Below are positions 46,828 to 57,137 of a DNA stretch of 64,000 nucleotides, one piece after another. The position numbers and the translations under genes were made by a program. Each line of letters begins with the position of its first letter. Positions within the stretch are counted from its first letter, which is position 1. Source of the stretch: an uncultured Burkholderiales bacterium (GTDB taxonomy: Bacteria > Pseudomonadota > Gammaproteobacteria > Burkholderiales > Burkholderiaceae_C); NCBI GenBank assembly GCA_903871545.1, contig CAIQHG010000077.1, positions 1 through 64,000 of the forward strand, given 5' to 3'. Under the pieces are notes generated by a model. It did no database searches and was not told where the DNA came from. It worked only from the letters and a program-made list of their open reading frames with translations.

Positions 46828-47304
46828 ATGCAACGATCAAAAAGCGATGTATGGGTGGGTTTGTTGGTCATCATTGGGGCCATCGCATTTTTGTTTTTAT
46901 CGCTTCAGTCAGCTAATTTGTTAACGCTCAATTGGCACACGTCCTACGCTGTGTCTGCGCGCTTTGATAACATTGGTGGACTAAAGAGACAAGCCGCAGT
47001 CAAGAGCGCAGGTGTTGTGGTCGGACGAGTTAAGGAAATTAGTTTTGATGACGCAAAGTATCAAGCCTTGGTGACCCTCTCGATGGACACAAGGTTTCAA
47101 TTTCCAAAAGACAGTTCTTTAAAGATCTTAACCAGCGGACTCCTTGGCGAGCAGTACATTGGAATTGAGGCCGGCTCTGATGCTAAAAATTTAGAGCCTG
47201 GGGACACTATTTCCTCAACACAATCGGCAATCGTGTTGGAGAGTTTAATCAGTCAATTCCTGTACAACAAGGCAGCAGATGGACCGACCGGGGGAGCTCG
47301 CTGA
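46828..47304 (+). CDS. mlaD: MCE-domain substrate carrier MlaD
   Basis: A 158-residue inner-membrane-anchored protein with one N-terminal helix (about 10-30) and an MCE domain (about 38-118, with ARFDNIGGLKRQAAVKSAGVVVGRV and SGLLGEQYIGIEAG). It forms the hexameric lipid-binding ring on the MlaFE transporter. Its stop overlaps the mlaA start by one base. Confidence 0.95.
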   Translation: MQRSKSDVWVGLLVIIGAIAFLFLSLQSANLLTLNWHTSYAVSARFDNIGGLKRQAAVKSAGVVVGRVKEISFDDAKYQALVTLSMDTRFQFPKDSSLKILTSGLLGEQYIGIEAGSDAKNLEPGDTISSTQSAIVLESLISQFLYNKAADGPTGGAR

Positions 47305-48032
47305 TGAGACTTGGAACGGCACGCTGTGCTGCAATATTTTGTATAAAAGGCCTCGCCGCCTTGGGAATTTTTCTCTCCGTGGGGTGTGCCAGCGTTGAGG
47401 ATCCCAACCCAAGGGACCCTTGGGAGCCTATGAATAGGCAAATTTTTAAAATCAACGATTCGGTAGATAAGGCAGTGATCAAACCTGTTGCTGTTGCTTA
47501 TAAAGACTACACCCCAACCCTTTTGCAAACGGGCATCAACAATTTCTTTGGTAATTTGCGTGACTTTTGGTCCGCAGTTAACAGCGCTTTGCAACTCAAA
47601 GGAGGGGATACCGCTGAGGGGGCAGCAAGGGTCGTTGTAAATTCAACAGTTGGCGTGCTTGGAGTCATTGATGTAGCATCAAAGATTAATCTCAAAAAGC
47701 ACAAGGAAGATTTCGGTCAAACACTTGGTTACTGGGGCGTACCCAGTGGACCTTACTTGGTGTTGCCATTTTTTGGCCCCTCTGACCTCAGAGATGCCAG
47801 TGGATTTTTGATCGATGTTCAGATCAATCCTACGCTTAAGAGTGTTAAAAAAGTCAGAGTTCGTAACTCACTTTATGTGGTGAACGCTGTAGATACACGC
47901 AAAGGTTATTTGGGGATGGAGGATAGTCTAGATGCTATTGCCCTGGACAGGTACTCTTTTGTAAGGGATGCATATTTGCAGAAAAGGTTATACGACATTT
48001 ATGATGGAAGTCCGCCCGATATTGACGAGTAA
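47304..48032 (+). CDS. mlaA: Outer-membrane lipoprotein MlaA (VacJ)
   Basis: A 242-residue lipoprotein that removes phospholipids from the outer leaflet of the outer membrane. The signal peptide ends with the lipobox SVGC, followed by ASVEDPNPRDPWEPMNRQIFKIND, the VacJ signature. YWGVPSGPYLVLPFFGPSDLRD is the second conserved block. Inside this operon it lies between mlaD and mlaC; in enterobacteria vacJ is a separate gene. Confidence 0.95.
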   Translation: MRLGTARCAAIFCIKGLAALGIFLSVGCASVEDPNPRDPWEPMNRQIFKINDSVDKAVIKPVAVAYKDYTPTLLQTGINNFFGNLRDFWSAVNSALQLKGGDTAEGAARVVVNSTVGVLGVIDVASKINLKKHKEDFGQTLGYWGVPSGPYLVLPFFGPSDLRDASGFLIDVQINPTLKSVKKVRVRNSLYVVNAVDTRKGYLGMEDSLDAIALDRYSFVRDAYLQKRLYDIYDGSPPDIDE

Positions 48033-48076
48033 CTGATTTGTAATTGATTTTTAATTTATGTGCAATGGAATTCAAT

Positions 48077-48739
48077 ATGTTTAATAGTTATAAAAAATTC
48101 ACCCTACGGTTTGCTAAAAACTCGCTCCTTTGCACCGCCTTTGCAGCTCTTGGTCTTTTGGGACTCGCTTTTGCGGCGCATGCGGCTGATGAAGCGCCTG
48201 ATGAGTTCATCAAACGCTTGTCCACCGAGCTTCAAGATATGGTAAAAAACGATCCTTCCCTCAAAGCGGGTGATTTGCAAAAAACCAGTGCAGTCGTTGA
48301 CACCAAAGTCATGCCGCATTTGAACTTTATTCGAATGACCGCCTCTGCAGTGGGGCCCGCTTGGAGAACGGCCACTCCCGAGCAACAAGCCAAACTCTCC
48401 AATGAATTTAAGACTTTGTTAGTCCGAACTTACGCTGGCGCTTTGTCTCAAGTGACGGATATCTCCATTAATGTGAAGCCACTGCGCGGCTCTGCCGATG
48501 AAAAAGAAGTACTGGTTCGCTCCGAGATTAAGGGTAAGGGTGAGCCCATTGAGCTCGATTACAGGCTTGAAAAGACTCCAGGGGACGGTTCTGGGTGGAA
48601 GATATATAACCTGAATGTCCTTGGGGTCTGGCTTGTTGAAACTTACAGAAGCCAGTTCTCACAGGAGATCAACGCCAAAGGTTTAGACGGCTTGATTGCC
48701 ACTTTGGTTGAACGAAACAAATCTAACAACAAAAAGTGA
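48077..48739 (+). CDS. mlaC: Periplasmic phospholipid carrier MlaC
   Basis: A 220-residue periplasmic protein with a signal peptide ending AAHAADEAP. It shuttles phospholipid between MlaA and MlaD. Typical segments are VMPHLNFIRMTASAVGPAWRTATPEQQAKL and GWKIYNLNVLGVWLVETYRSQF. The open frame extends upstream to TTG 48044; ATG 48077, with GGA seven bases before it, gives a better signal peptide. ATG 48065 is also possible. It overlaps mlaB by four bases. Confidence 0.93.
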   Translation: MFNSYKKFTLRFAKNSLLCTAFAALGLLGLAFAAHAADEAPDEFIKRLSTELQDMVKNDPSLKAGDLQKTSAVVDTKVMPHLNFIRMTASAVGPAWRTATPEQQAKLSNEFKTLLVRTYAGALSQVTDISINVKPLRGSADEKEVLVRSEIKGKGEPIELDYRLEKTPGDGSGWKIYNLNVLGVWLVETYRSQFSQEINAKGLDGLIATLVERNKSNNKK

Positions 48740-49008
48740 CAACATTTAGATTGCCCCCCAGTGTGACGCATTTGAATGCGGATGCCCTTGCGCTTGAGTA
48801 TTTAACGGTTATGCGTGCGCAGACCGGGCCAGTCACTAACATTGATGCAAGCCAAATGCTGCATTTTGACTCCTCGGTGTTGGCTTTGTTTCTAACACTT
48901 TTGAAAAATATGAAGGAAAGAAATGGCGTCTTATGCATCAACGGTTTGTCGCCTCGGGCTAAAGCACTGGCGCATGTTTACGGCGTTGGAGAGTTGTTGC
49001 CCATTTAA
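48736..49008 (+). CDS. mlaB: STAS-domain protein MlaB
   Basis: A 90-residue cytoplasmic STAS-domain protein that binds MlaF. The pattern TNIDASQMLHFDSSVLALFLTLLKNM and VLCINGLSPRAKALAHVYGVGELL is typical. The start is GTG 48736, overlapping the mlaC stop (GTGA), so it needs coupled translation. It ends the Mla operon; 228 bases without an obvious gene follow. Confidence 0.88.
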   Translation: MTTFRLPPSVTHLNADALALEYLTVMRAQTGPVTNIDASQMLHFDSSVLALFLTLLKNMKERNGVLCINGLSPRAKALAHVYGVGELLPI

Positions 49009-49223
49009 ACAAGGTTTACCGTAAATTTTTTTCGCTCATCAGTTTGAATCTGAAAAGGTCACATCACTCGTCCAAGTTCAGCGTCTTATGAGTTTTACAA
49101 ATTAGATGGATACTGGGAGCTTTGAGCACGAAACATAAAACCTGGAGCTCTCAGTTGCCCTTGGTTTTAGTTGTACTTTGATATAAAACGATATCTTACT
49201 TTAGAACTCTAATAAATACTTAA

Positions 49224-49232
49224 CCCCCCCCC
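49224..49232 (+). repeat. Run of nine C just before an ABC transporter start
   Basis: Nine C in a row end four bases before the ATG at 49237, exactly where a ribosome binding site is expected; no purine-rich site is visible there. Length changes in such a tract would alter spacing. Confidence 0.6.
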
Positions 49233-49236
49233 ACTT

Positions 49237-50142
49237 ATGCCAGCTATTTCATTTCAAAAGGTTACCAAACAATTTCAAACCGCTAAGGGGCAATTAACGG
49301 CTCTGGACTCAGTGAGTTTTGATATTGAGGAGGGAGAGTTCTTTGGCTTATTAGGTCCAAATGGGGCGGGAAAAACCACCCTAATTAGCATTTTGGCGGG
49401 ACTGGCTCGTGCAACCAGTGGGCACATTTTGGTAAACGGACTGGACGTTCAAAATGATCCGCTTAAAACGCGCAAACTACTTGGAATTGTTCCTCAAGAA
49501 TTAGTGTTTGACCCCTTCTTTACTGTCAGGGAAGCTTTGCAATTTCAGTCAGGGTACTTTGGGGTAAAAAATAATGCCAGCTGGATTGATGAATTGCTCA
49601 CTAGTTTGGGGCTTGCTGATAAAGCCTCTAGCAATATGCGCCAGCTCTCAGGAGGGATGAAGCGCCGCGTATTGGTTGCACAAGCGTTGGTGCACAAGCC
49701 CCCCGTCATTGTGTTGGATGAGCCAACCGCGGGGGTAGATGTTGAGCTTCGTCAAACACTTTGGCAATTCATAGATCGTTTGAACAAGCAAGGCCACACG
49801 GTATTGTTGACGACCCATTATCTTGAGGAAGCTGAGGCGCTTTGCCAAAAAATTGCGATGCTAAAAACTGGACGAGTCGTAGCTCTTGATAAAACGAGTG
49901 AGTTATTAAAGGCTGCGTCAAGCAATGTCCTCAGGTTTAAAGTTGACGCGCCTTTGCCCCTTGAGTTGGCAAAGCTTGCAAGAGTGACGGGTCGAATCGT
50001 GCAATTTCCTGCGCAAAACGCGGCTCAAATTGAGAACTATTTATCCAGTATTCGTCTTGCAGGCTTGGTTGCAGAGGATGTGGAGATCCGAAAGGCTGAT
50101 CTTGAGGATGTTTTTATTGAAGTGATGGGGGAGTCGCTATGA
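49237..50142 (+). CDS. ABC transporter ATP-binding protein (ABC-2 type, YadG-like)
   Basis: A 301-residue ATPase. Walker A is GPNGAGKTT, the signature is LSGGMKRRV, Walker B is VIVLDEPTAGVDVE, and the switch histidine is in TTHYLEEAE. The extra C-terminal domain (about 215-301) ends with ADLEDVFIEVMGE, typical of ABC-2 exporters. It overlaps the permease gene by four bases. Relatives (YadG/YadH) sit next to the mla genes in Beta- and Gammaproteobacteria; the substrate is unknown. Confidence 0.93.
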   Translation: MPAISFQKVTKQFQTAKGQLTALDSVSFDIEEGEFFGLLGPNGAGKTTLISILAGLARATSGHILVNGLDVQNDPLKTRKLLGIVPQELVFDPFFTVREALQFQSGYFGVKNNASWIDELLTSLGLADKASSNMRQLSGGMKRRVLVAQALVHKPPVIVLDEPTAGVDVELRQTLWQFIDRLNKQGHTVLLTTHYLEEAEALCQKIAMLKTGRVVALDKTSELLKAASSNVLRFKVDAPLPLELAKLARVTGRIVQFPAQNAAQIENYLSSIRLAGLVAEDVEIRKADLEDVFIEVMGESL

Positions 50143-50894
50143 TGGGATGGAGAGCTCTTTTTTATAAGGAAGTCTTGCGGTTTTGGAAAGTTAGTTTCCA
50201 AACTGTAGGGGCTCCTGTGCTGACCTCGTTGTTGTATTTGCTTATTTTTGGGCACGTTATGGCGGATAAGGTCAAGGTCTACGGCACTGTGAGTTACACC
50301 TCATTTTTGGTGCCGGGACTGGTCATGATGAGCGTACTTCAAAATGCATTTGCAAATAGTTCCTCCTCCCTGATTCAAAGCAAGATCATGGGAAATTTGG
50401 TATTCATACTACTTGCACCCTTAAACCACTGGAGTTGGTTTGTTGCCTACGTTGGCTCCTCAGTGGTGAGGGGACTGGCTGTCGGCTCTGGCGTGTTGGT
50501 GGTCACTTTGTTTTTTACGGACATGAGCGCGGTTGCTCCCCTTTGGATCATCACCTTTGCTTTACTTGGGGCTACGATGTTGGGGGCGTTAGGGTTGATA
50601 GCGGGTTTATGGTCAGAGAAATTTGATCAAATGGCGGCATTCCAAAATTTCGTAATCATGCCGATGACTTTTTTGAGTGGTGTGTTTTACTCCATTCATT
50701 CGTTGCCAACTTTTTGGCAATCGATTAGTCATTTAAATCCCTTTTTCTACATGATTGATGGCTTTAGGTACGGTTTTTTCGGGGTAAGCGATGTATCCCC
50801 TTGGCTGAGCTTATGTATTGTGAGTGGGGCTTTGGTTGCAGTCTCCTATGTGGGACTCTCAATGATCAAGAGTGGCTATAAGATAAGAGGTTAA
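50139..50894 (+). CDS. ABC-2 type permease (YadH-like)
   Basis: A 251-residue inner-membrane permease with six hydrophobic segments. The ABC-2 signature is seen in FVIMPMTFLSGVFYSIHSLPTFWQSISHLNPF near the C-terminus. It is coupled to the ATPase gene by an ATGA overlap, and BolA-like ibaG follows after 14 bases. It probably exports a lipid or cell-envelope compound by family analogy, but this is not shown. Confidence 0.92.
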   Translation: MMGWRALFYKEVLRFWKVSFQTVGAPVLTSLLYLLIFGHVMADKVKVYGTVSYTSFLVPGLVMMSVLQNAFANSSSSLIQSKIMGNLVFILLAPLNHWSWFVAYVGSSVVRGLAVGSGVLVVTLFFTDMSAVAPLWIITFALLGATMLGALGLIAGLWSEKFDQMAAFQNFVIMPMTFLSGVFYSIHSLPTFWQSISHLNPFFYMIDGFRYGFFGVSDVSPWLSLCIVSGALVAVSYVGLSMIKSGYKIRG

Positions 50895-50908
50895 TTAGGA
50901 GTTTTTAT

Positions 50909-51166
50909 ATGACAGCGCAAGAGATCGAGGACATCATAAAGAGCAGCCTAGTCTGTGATTTCATTAATATTAGCGGGGACGGAAGGCACTGGTTCGGTGT
51001 GATCGTAGCAGAGAGTTTCAGTGGTTTGAGGCTGCTGCAAAGACATAAAGCCGTGTACGAAACTTTGGGCGACAAAATGCATAATGATGAGATTCACGCG
51101 CTTTCTATGAAAACATTCACCCCGTTGGAGTGGGCGGCGCAAGACCAAAAGCAGTTTTTTAATTAA
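50909..51166 (+). CDS. ibaG: BolA-family protein IbaG
   Basis: An 85-residue cytoplasmic protein of the BolA family, which partners with monothiol glutaredoxins in iron-sulphur trafficking. The family core [25 protein letters not shown] is complete and the length fits IbaG (YrbA). TTAGGAG precedes the ATG. It sits directly before murA, four bases apart, a conserved order in Proteobacteria. Confidence 0.93.
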   Translation: MTAQEIEDIIKSSLVCDFINISGDGRHWFGVIVAESFSGLRLLQRHKAVYETLGDKMHNDEIHALSMKTFTPLEWAAQDQKQFFN

Positions 51167-51170
51167 AAGT

Positions 51171-52473
51171 ATGGATACCTTATTAATACGCGGGGGGAGA
51201 TCTTTGAATGGCGAGGTGAGCATCGCTGGGGCTAAGAACGCTGCGTTGCCAGAGATTTGTGCTGCTTTGCTGAGCGCTGAGCCCATTAAGCTAGTCAATG
51301 TGCCGTCTCTAAAAGATGTGTCCACCATGCTCAAGTTGGTTACAAATATGGGTGTGAAAGCTCAGATAGGGGAAGACCAGGGTGCGGGTAAAACGCTTTT
51401 TTTGGACGCCTCATCCATCAACAATCCTCAGGCTCCTTATGAGCTTGTGAAAACCATGAGGGCCTCCGTTTTGGCGCTAGGTCCTTTGCTGGCCAGATGC
51501 GGACATGCCAAGGTCTCATTGCCGGGAGGGTGCGCAATTGGGTCGCGTCCGGTGGATCAGCATTTAAAGGGCCTTCATGCAATGGGTGCACGCATCAGCG
51601 TGGAGCACGGATACATGATTGCAAGTCTCGCTCCCGGGCTGGACAGGTTACACGGCGCTCGAATCGCGACAGATATGGTGACTGTAACTGGGACAGAAAA
51701 TTTCATGATGGCAGCAGCATTGGCCAAGGGAGAAACGGTTTTGGAGAACGCTGCACAAGAGCCCGAGATATCGGATTTGGCTGAGCTTTTAATTGCGATG
51801 GGTGCAAAAATCGAGGGGCACGGTACAAGTCAAATTCATATTCAAGGTGTTGAGAGCTTGGGGGGGGGCAGAACACAAAGTGGTTGCCGATCGCATTGAA
51901 GCGGGTACATTTTTGTGTGCTGTTGCGGCAACGGGTGGTGAAGTGTTTTTAAAGCACGCCCGCGCAGAGCATCTAGGAGCAGTGATCGACAAGTTGATCG
52001 ATGCAGGCGTGCAAATTCGCCCTCAAGACGGTGGAGTTTGGATCAAGAGTCCTGGCCCAGCTCACGCCCACTTAGTCGCGCAAACCTTTCGCACAACAGA
52101 GTATCCAGGATTTCCAACCGATATGCAGGCACAGTTTATGGTCTTAAACTGTGTGTCCAAAGGCTCAAGTCGGGTTACTGAGACAATATTTGAGAACCGA
52201 TTTATGCATGTCAATGAATTACTGCGTCTGGGTGCAAATATTCAAATTGAAGGTAAAGTTTCCATGATTGAGGGTGTACCTTTGCTGTCTGGCGCCAGCG
52301 TAATGGCAACTGATCTTCGGGCGTCTGCGTGTCTAGTAATTGCTGGACTTGTTGCTAGCGGTCAAACTCAGGTGGACCGAATTTATCACCTTGATAGAGG
52401 ATACGACAGAATGGAGGTGAAACTCCGCAGCTTAGGCGCTGATATTGAGCGTGTACAGGAAAAATCAATTTAA
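51171..52473 (+). CDS. murA: UDP-N-acetylglucosamine 1-carboxyvinyltransferase MurA, interrupted by a one-base frameshift
   Basis: It catalyses the first step of peptidoglycan synthesis. The two parts (51171-51899 and a frame continuing to 52473) together encode a full MurA of about 433 residues. The first part has [13 protein letters not shown] and the catalytic cysteine loop [15 protein letters not shown]. The second resumes at [16 protein letters not shown] and runs to the normal C-terminus. The break is in a run of nine G at 51860-51868; eight G would restore one frame (SLGGAEHK). MurA is essential, so an assembly or sequencing error is more likely than a true loss; no second murA is in the window. 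Confidence 0.9.
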
Positions 52474-52519
52474 TGGGAAACTACAACTCAAAAAGAGTTT
52501 GTTTTATGGAACAAAAACA

Positions 52520-53209
52520 ATGAGCTCACAAGACCGGTCCATGATTACTTTGGCGCTGTCGAAGGGGAGAATATTTGATGAGACTATGCCGCTTTTAAAA
52601 GCGGCAGGGTTGGATGTATTAGAAAACCCAGAGCACTCGCGTAAGCTCATTTTGCCAACGAATAGGAATAACATCCGAGTGGTGTTGGTGCGTGCCTCTG
52701 ATGTGCCCACCTATGTGCAGTACGGCGGAGCTGATTTGGGTGTGACTGGGTTGGATACATTAATTGAGCACGGCAGTGAAGGGCTTTACCAACCACTGGA
52801 CTTACAAATTGCAAAGTGCAGAATGTCAGTAGCAGCGCACGAGGCGTTTGATTATGCGAGTGCTGTAAAACAAGGCTCGCGCTTAAAAATCGCAACAAAG
52901 TACATCAACATTGCGCGTGAATTTTTTGCTCGCAAAGGTGTCCACGTTGATTTGGTAAAACTCTACGGTAGTATGGAGTTGGCCCCGCTCACCGGTTTGG
53001 CAGATGCAATAGTTGATTTGGTCTCAACGGGCAATACCCTAAAAGCCAATCATCTCATTGAGGTTGAGCAAATCATGCCAATCAGCTCCAGGCTGGTGAT
53101 CAACCAAGCAGCTTTAAAACTTAAGCAGCCACTAATTAGAGAGCTACTAGATGCATTTGTTGTGGCTGTGAACGAGAGAAATTCAGCTCTCAACGAGAGT
53201 GCGAGATAG
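52520..53209 (+). CDS. hisG: ATP phosphoribosyltransferase catalytic subunit (short form)
   Basis: The first committed enzyme of histidine synthesis. ATG 52520 gives about 229 residues, the short HisG form, which needs the regulatory subunit HisZ. Motifs are [25 protein letters not shown] and the PRPP-binding [12 protein letters not shown]. The open frame extends to GTG/ATG upstream at 52445 inside murA, but those 25 residues are not family-like. hisZ is not in this window. It heads the histidine genes hisGDCBHAFIE. Confidence 0.95.
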   Translation: MSSQDRSMITLALSKGRIFDETMPLLKAAGLDVLENPEHSRKLILPTNRNNIRVVLVRASDVPTYVQYGGADLGVTGLDTLIEHGSEGLYQPLDLQIAKCRMSVAAHEAFDYASAVKQGSRLKIATKYINIAREFFARKGVHVDLVKLYGSMELAPLTGLADAIVDLVSTGNTLKANHLIEVEQIMPISSRLVINQAALKLKQPLIRELLDAFVVAVNERNSALNESAR

Positions 53210-53214
53210 GCTGT

Positions 53215-54573
53215 ATGCAAAAAGAAAATAACGCAAATAATTTGATTGCGCACCCCCTCAGGCTCAACACCCAGAGCGCAGATTTTGAGGAAGCTTTTAA
53301 AGCAAGGTTGCATTGGTCGGCATCAACCGATTTTGAAATCGAAGAGCGTGTCTCAATCATTTTGTCTGAAGTGCAAGCTCGGGGCGACCAAGCCGTGCTT
53401 GAATATACAAAAGCTTACGACCGACTGAGCGTCAACAGTATGGATGACTTAACCCTAAGCCACTTCATGCTCGAGGAGGCGTTTAACTCCATACCCAAAG
53501 AGCAACGCGAAGCCTTAGTTCACGCAAGCGGGCGTATTCGCAGCTACCATGAAGCACAAAAAAAAGCCAGCGGGGAGAGTTGGAGCTATACCGATGAGCA
53601 GGGGACTTTGCTGGGTCAAAAGGTAACGCCCTTGGACAGGGTGGGTATATATGTACCGGGCGGATTAGCTGCGTATCCATCAAGTGTGCTTATGAATGCG
53701 GTACCTGCGCGGGTTGCTGGGGTTGGGGAAATCATCATGGTGGTGCCCACACCGCAGGGGAAAAGAAACCAACTGGTTTTGGCAGCGGCACATGTGAGCG
53801 GCGTGACCAAAGTGTTTACGATTGGCGGGGCTCAGGCGGTGGCTGCACTTGCCTATGGGACGCAGACCATCCCAGGCGTTGATAAGATCACCGGGCCAGG
53901 TAACGCATACGTTGCATCCGCTAAGAGGCGCGTATTTGGCAAAGTTGGCATAGATATGATTGCAGGTCCGAGCGAGATTTTAGTTATCGCCGACGGCTCC
54001 ACGCCCCCCGATTGGGTGGCGATGGATCTTTTCTCCCAAGCCGAGCACGATGAGCTTGCACAAAGTATTTTGTTGTGTCCTGATGCTGATTATTTGGACC
54101 GTGTACAAAACGAGATCAATCGGCTGCTGCCCCAAATGGAGCGTGCTCAAATTATTGCTAAATCACTCAACAACAGGGGCGCTTTAATATTAACTAAAAG
54201 TATGCAAGAGGCCTGTGAAATCAGCAACCGAATAGCACCTGAACATTTAGAGATTTCAAGTCGCAACCCACAGGAGTGGGAGCCTAAGCTTGTACACGCG
54301 GGGGCTATTTTTATGGGGGCGTACACAAGCGAGTCCTTAGGGGATTACTGTGCTGGACCCAACCATGTATTGCCAACATCTGGCACAGCAAGATTTAGTT
54401 CCCCACTTGGGGTTTATGATTTTCAAAAAAGAAGCAGCCTGATTAGAGTTAGCGAGCAAGGGGCACAAAGCTTAGGAGCGATTGCTTCGGTGCTAGCGCG
54501 CGGAGAGGGACTGCAGGCTCACGCCTTAGCCGCTGAGATGAGGCTTAGCCCTGAGAGGGGGGCCTTAAGTTGA
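53215..54573 (+). CDS. hisD: Histidinol dehydrogenase
   Basis: A 452-residue NAD+-dependent enzyme making histidine from histidinol. The signature [28 protein letters not shown] is present, along with [11 protein letters not shown] (zinc and catalytic residues) and [10 protein letters not shown]. It begins six bases after hisG and overlaps hisC by four bases. Confidence 0.97.
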   Translation: MQKENNANNLIAHPLRLNTQSADFEEAFKARLHWSASTDFEIEERVSIILSEVQARGDQAVLEYTKAYDRLSVNSMDDLTLSHFMLEEAFNSIPKEQREALVHASGRIRSYHEAQKKASGESWSYTDEQGTLLGQKVTPLDRVGIYVPGGLAAYPSSVLMNAVPARVAGVGEIIMVVPTPQGKRNQLVLAAAHVSGVTKVFTIGGAQAVAALAYGTQTIPGVDKITGPGNAYVASAKRRVFGKVGIDMIAGPSEILVIADGSTPPDWVAMDLFSQAEHDELAQSILLCPDADYLDRVQNEINRLLPQMERAQIIAKSLNNRGALILTKSMQEACEISNRIAPEHLEISSRNPQEWEPKLVHAGAIFMGAYTSESLGDYCAGPNHVLPTSGTARFSSPLGVYDFQKRSSLIRVSEQGAQSLGAIASVLARGEGLQAHALAAEMRLSPERGALS

Positions 54574-55730
54574 AAGAAGTTGTGAAGGACTGTTCACCCG
54601 TGAATTTGAAATTTATTCGTGAAGATGTCAAACAAATGCAGGCCTACGTCGTTCAAAACGCGCAAGGAATGCTCAAGCTCGATGCCATGGAGAATCCGTT
54701 TACCTTGCCTGCCGAGTTGCAACAAAAACTGGGTGAGCGACTGGGCAAAGTGGCTGTGAACAGATATCCCGGCAAACAAGTTCAGGAGCTTAAAAATGCA
54801 CTTGCAAGCTACGTGGATTTACCCGAAGGTTATGGACTCGTTTTGGGCAACGGATCGGACGAGTTAATTTCGCTGCTGTGCTTGGCCAGTGCGCAAACGG
54901 GAGGCTGCGTTTTAGCCCCCGAGCCAGGGTTTGTGATGTATGCAATGAGCGCTCAACTGCAGGGACTAAAGTACGTGGGCGTCCCACTCGGCAATGAATT
55001 CGAGCTTCCCCAAGAAGCCATGCTTGCTGCCATTAAAGAGCACCACCCGGCTTGGGTCTATTTGGCTTATCCGAATAACCCGAGTGCAAATTTATGGGAT
55101 AAAAATACCATTCAAAACCTAATTGCCGAGGTTAGCACCTACGGTGGGTGGGTGGTGATGGATGAGGCGTATCAGCCTTTCTCTAGCCACTCTTGGTTGG
55201 GTGAGATAAGGCAGGACCCTGTTGCCAATCAACAAGTTGTGTTGATGCGAACGCTCTCAAAGTTTGGTTTGGCAGGGGTAAGGATTGGGTACTTGGTTGG
55301 GCCAAATGCACTGACACTCGAGATCGAGAAGATTAGGCCTCCCTACAACATCAGTGTGTTAAATGCAGAGTGTGCGCTTTTCGCGTTAGAACACCAGGAC
55401 GTGTTTGCTGAGCAAGCTGGGATCATAAGAGTTGAGCGAGAAAAGATGATCGCTCATTTGGGTAGCCTAAAGAATACAAAAGCATTTAAGAGTCAAGCCA
55501 ATATGGTCCTTGTTCGATTTATGCCTGCGCTGGATGCATCAAACACTCAGGACCAGGAGATACTGCATTTAAATGCTTTGCGAATTTATGAAGGTCTAAA
55601 GTCCAAGGGGATTATGGTTAAAAACGTCTCTAAAATGCATGTATTGCTGACGGGGTGTTTGAGGTTGACGGTTGGAACACCCGCTGAAAATCAAAAACTC
55701 TTAAGCGCTTTGGATGAACTGTGCGTTTAA
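54570..55730 (+). CDS. hisC: Histidinol-phosphate aminotransferase
   Basis: A 386-residue PLP-dependent transaminase. The PLP lysine is in [18 protein letters not shown]. Other conserved parts are [24 protein letters not shown] and [10 protein letters not shown]. The start is TTG 54570, overlapping the hisD stop (TTGA), with a purine-rich stretch (GAGAGGGG) upstream. A methionine further in would be possible but would truncate the N-terminus. Confidence 0.96.
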   Translation: MKEVVKDCSPVNLKFIREDVKQMQAYVVQNAQGMLKLDAMENPFTLPAELQQKLGERLGKVAVNRYPGKQVQELKNALASYVDLPEGYGLVLGNGSDELISLLCLASAQTGGCVLAPEPGFVMYAMSAQLQGLKYVGVPLGNEFELPQEAMLAAIKEHHPAWVYLAYPNNPSANLWDKNTIQNLIAEVSTYGGWVVMDEAYQPFSSHSWLGEIRQDPVANQQVVLMRTLSKFGLAGVRIGYLVGPNALTLEIEKIRPPYNISVLNAECALFALEHQDVFAEQAGIIRVEREKMIAHLGSLKNTKAFKSQANMVLVRFMPALDASNTQDQEILHLNALRIYEGLKSKGIMVKNVSKMHVLLTGCLRLTVGTPAENQKLLSALDELCV

Positions 55731-55780
55731 CTAACTAATCATTTAAGCAATTAATTAAATTTAAATAAAGAGCCCTAAAG

Positions 55781-56374
55781 ATGGAACCAAGAGCAGCACA
55801 AGTCACCCGCAACACCAAGGAGACGCAAATTAGCGTCAAACTCAACATCGACGGCACAGGGCAGTCTAAGCTTGAGACGGGCATCGGCTTTTTTGATCAC
55901 ATGTTGGACCAAATTGCTCGCCACGGAATGATCGACTTAGAGGTAAAAGCGCTTGGAGATCTGCACATTGATGGCCACCACACTGTCGAGGACGTTGGGA
56001 TTGCGATTGGGCAAGCGGTTTCCCAAGCGGTAGGAAATAAATCAGGCGTTCGCAGGTACGGCCACGCTTATGTGCCCTTAGATGAGGCCTTGAGTCGGGT
56101 TGTAGTGGATTTTTCCGGGCGTCCCGGGTTGATCATGCACGTGCCCTTTAAAAGCGGCTCCATTGGTTTATTCGATACTCAACTTGCCTACGAGTTCTTT
56201 CAAGGTTTCGTGAATCATGCTTTCGTGACCTTGCACATCGATAATTTGCGCGGCGAAAACTCCCACCACCAGGCGGAGACTGTTTTTAAAGCATTTGGGC
56301 GGGCACTGCGAATGGCGCTTGAGCTAGACCCTAGGGGTGCGGGTGTTATTCCCTCCACCAAGGGAGTACTGTGA
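55781..56374 (+). CDS. hisB: Imidazoleglycerol-phosphate dehydratase
   Basis: A 197-residue single-domain dehydratase (no fused phosphatase). The manganese-binding histidine motifs are visible: [25 protein letters not shown], and [19 protein letters not shown]. It lies 50 bases after hisC. Confidence 0.97.
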   Translation: MEPRAAQVTRNTKETQISVKLNIDGTGQSKLETGIGFFDHMLDQIARHGMIDLEVKALGDLHIDGHHTVEDVGIAIGQAVSQAVGNKSGVRRYGHAYVPLDEALSRVVVDFSGRPGLIMHVPFKSGSIGLFDTQLAYEFFQGFVNHAFVTLHIDNLRGENSHHQAETVFKAFGRALRMALELDPRGAGVIPSTKGVL

Positions 56375-56419
56375 TAAGCATCACGGCGGGTTGTAAAAGA
56401 TGGATCATTTATTTGCATC

Positions 56420-57079
56420 ATGACTGATACTGTAGCGGTGGTGGATTACGGGATGGGCAATCTTCGCTCAGTCTCTCAGGCCGTTTTGAGGGCGGCAGAG
56501 GGAACATCTACGCGCGTTTTGATCACCTCTGACCCAGGCGAGGTTGAGCGTTCAACGCGAGTTGTGCTACCAGGTCAGGGGGCTATGGGGGACTGTATGC
56601 AAGAGTTGGGCAAGGCAGGGCTTAAAGATGCTGTGATGAGAGCGGCCAAGAACAAACCGTTGTTTGGGGTATGTGTGGGCATGCAAATGCTACTTGAGCA
56701 CAGCGAGGAGGGGGACTCTCAAACGGGTACGAATTGCTTGGGCTTGATACCGGGGCGAGTCATCAAGTTTAATTTGAGCGGTCAACTCCAAGCCGATGGC
56801 AGCCGCTATAAGGTTCCCCAAATGGGATGGAACCAAGTCAGGCAAATAGGGGAACACCCTTTGTGGAAAGAAATTGCACAAAACAGTTACTTTTATTTTG
56901 TGCACAGCTTTTACGCTGCTCCGTCTGATGTACGCTACACTGCCGGTGAAACAATATATGGTCAGAGCTTTACTTCTGCAATTGCGAGTGATAATCTCTT
57001 TGCAACTCAATTTCATCCAGAAAAAAGCGCAGTTATGGGCTTAACGCTGTATCGGAATTTTCTGAATTGGAAGCCATAA
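56420..57079 (+). CDS. hisH: Imidazole glycerol phosphate synthase glutaminase subunit
   Basis: A 219-residue class I glutamine amidotransferase that delivers ammonia to HisF. The nucleophile is the cysteine in FGVCVGMQML, and the His-Glu pair is in FATQFHPEKS. VDYGMGNLRSV at the N-terminus is the family start. It lies 45 bases after hisB. Confidence 0.97.
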   Translation: MTDTVAVVDYGMGNLRSVSQAVLRAAEGTSTRVLITSDPGEVERSTRVVLPGQGAMGDCMQELGKAGLKDAVMRAAKNKPLFGVCVGMQMLLEHSEEGDSQTGTNCLGLIPGRVIKFNLSGQLQADGSRYKVPQMGWNQVRQIGEHPLWKEIAQNSYFYFVHSFYAAPSDVRYTAGETIYGQSFTSAIASDNLFATQFHPEKSAVMGLTLYRNFLNWKP

Positions 57080-57137
57080 TTTTTCTTTTCCCGTGTCATC
57101 ATTAGTCCTTACGAGCTAGCCTCTCTTTAAGATCATC

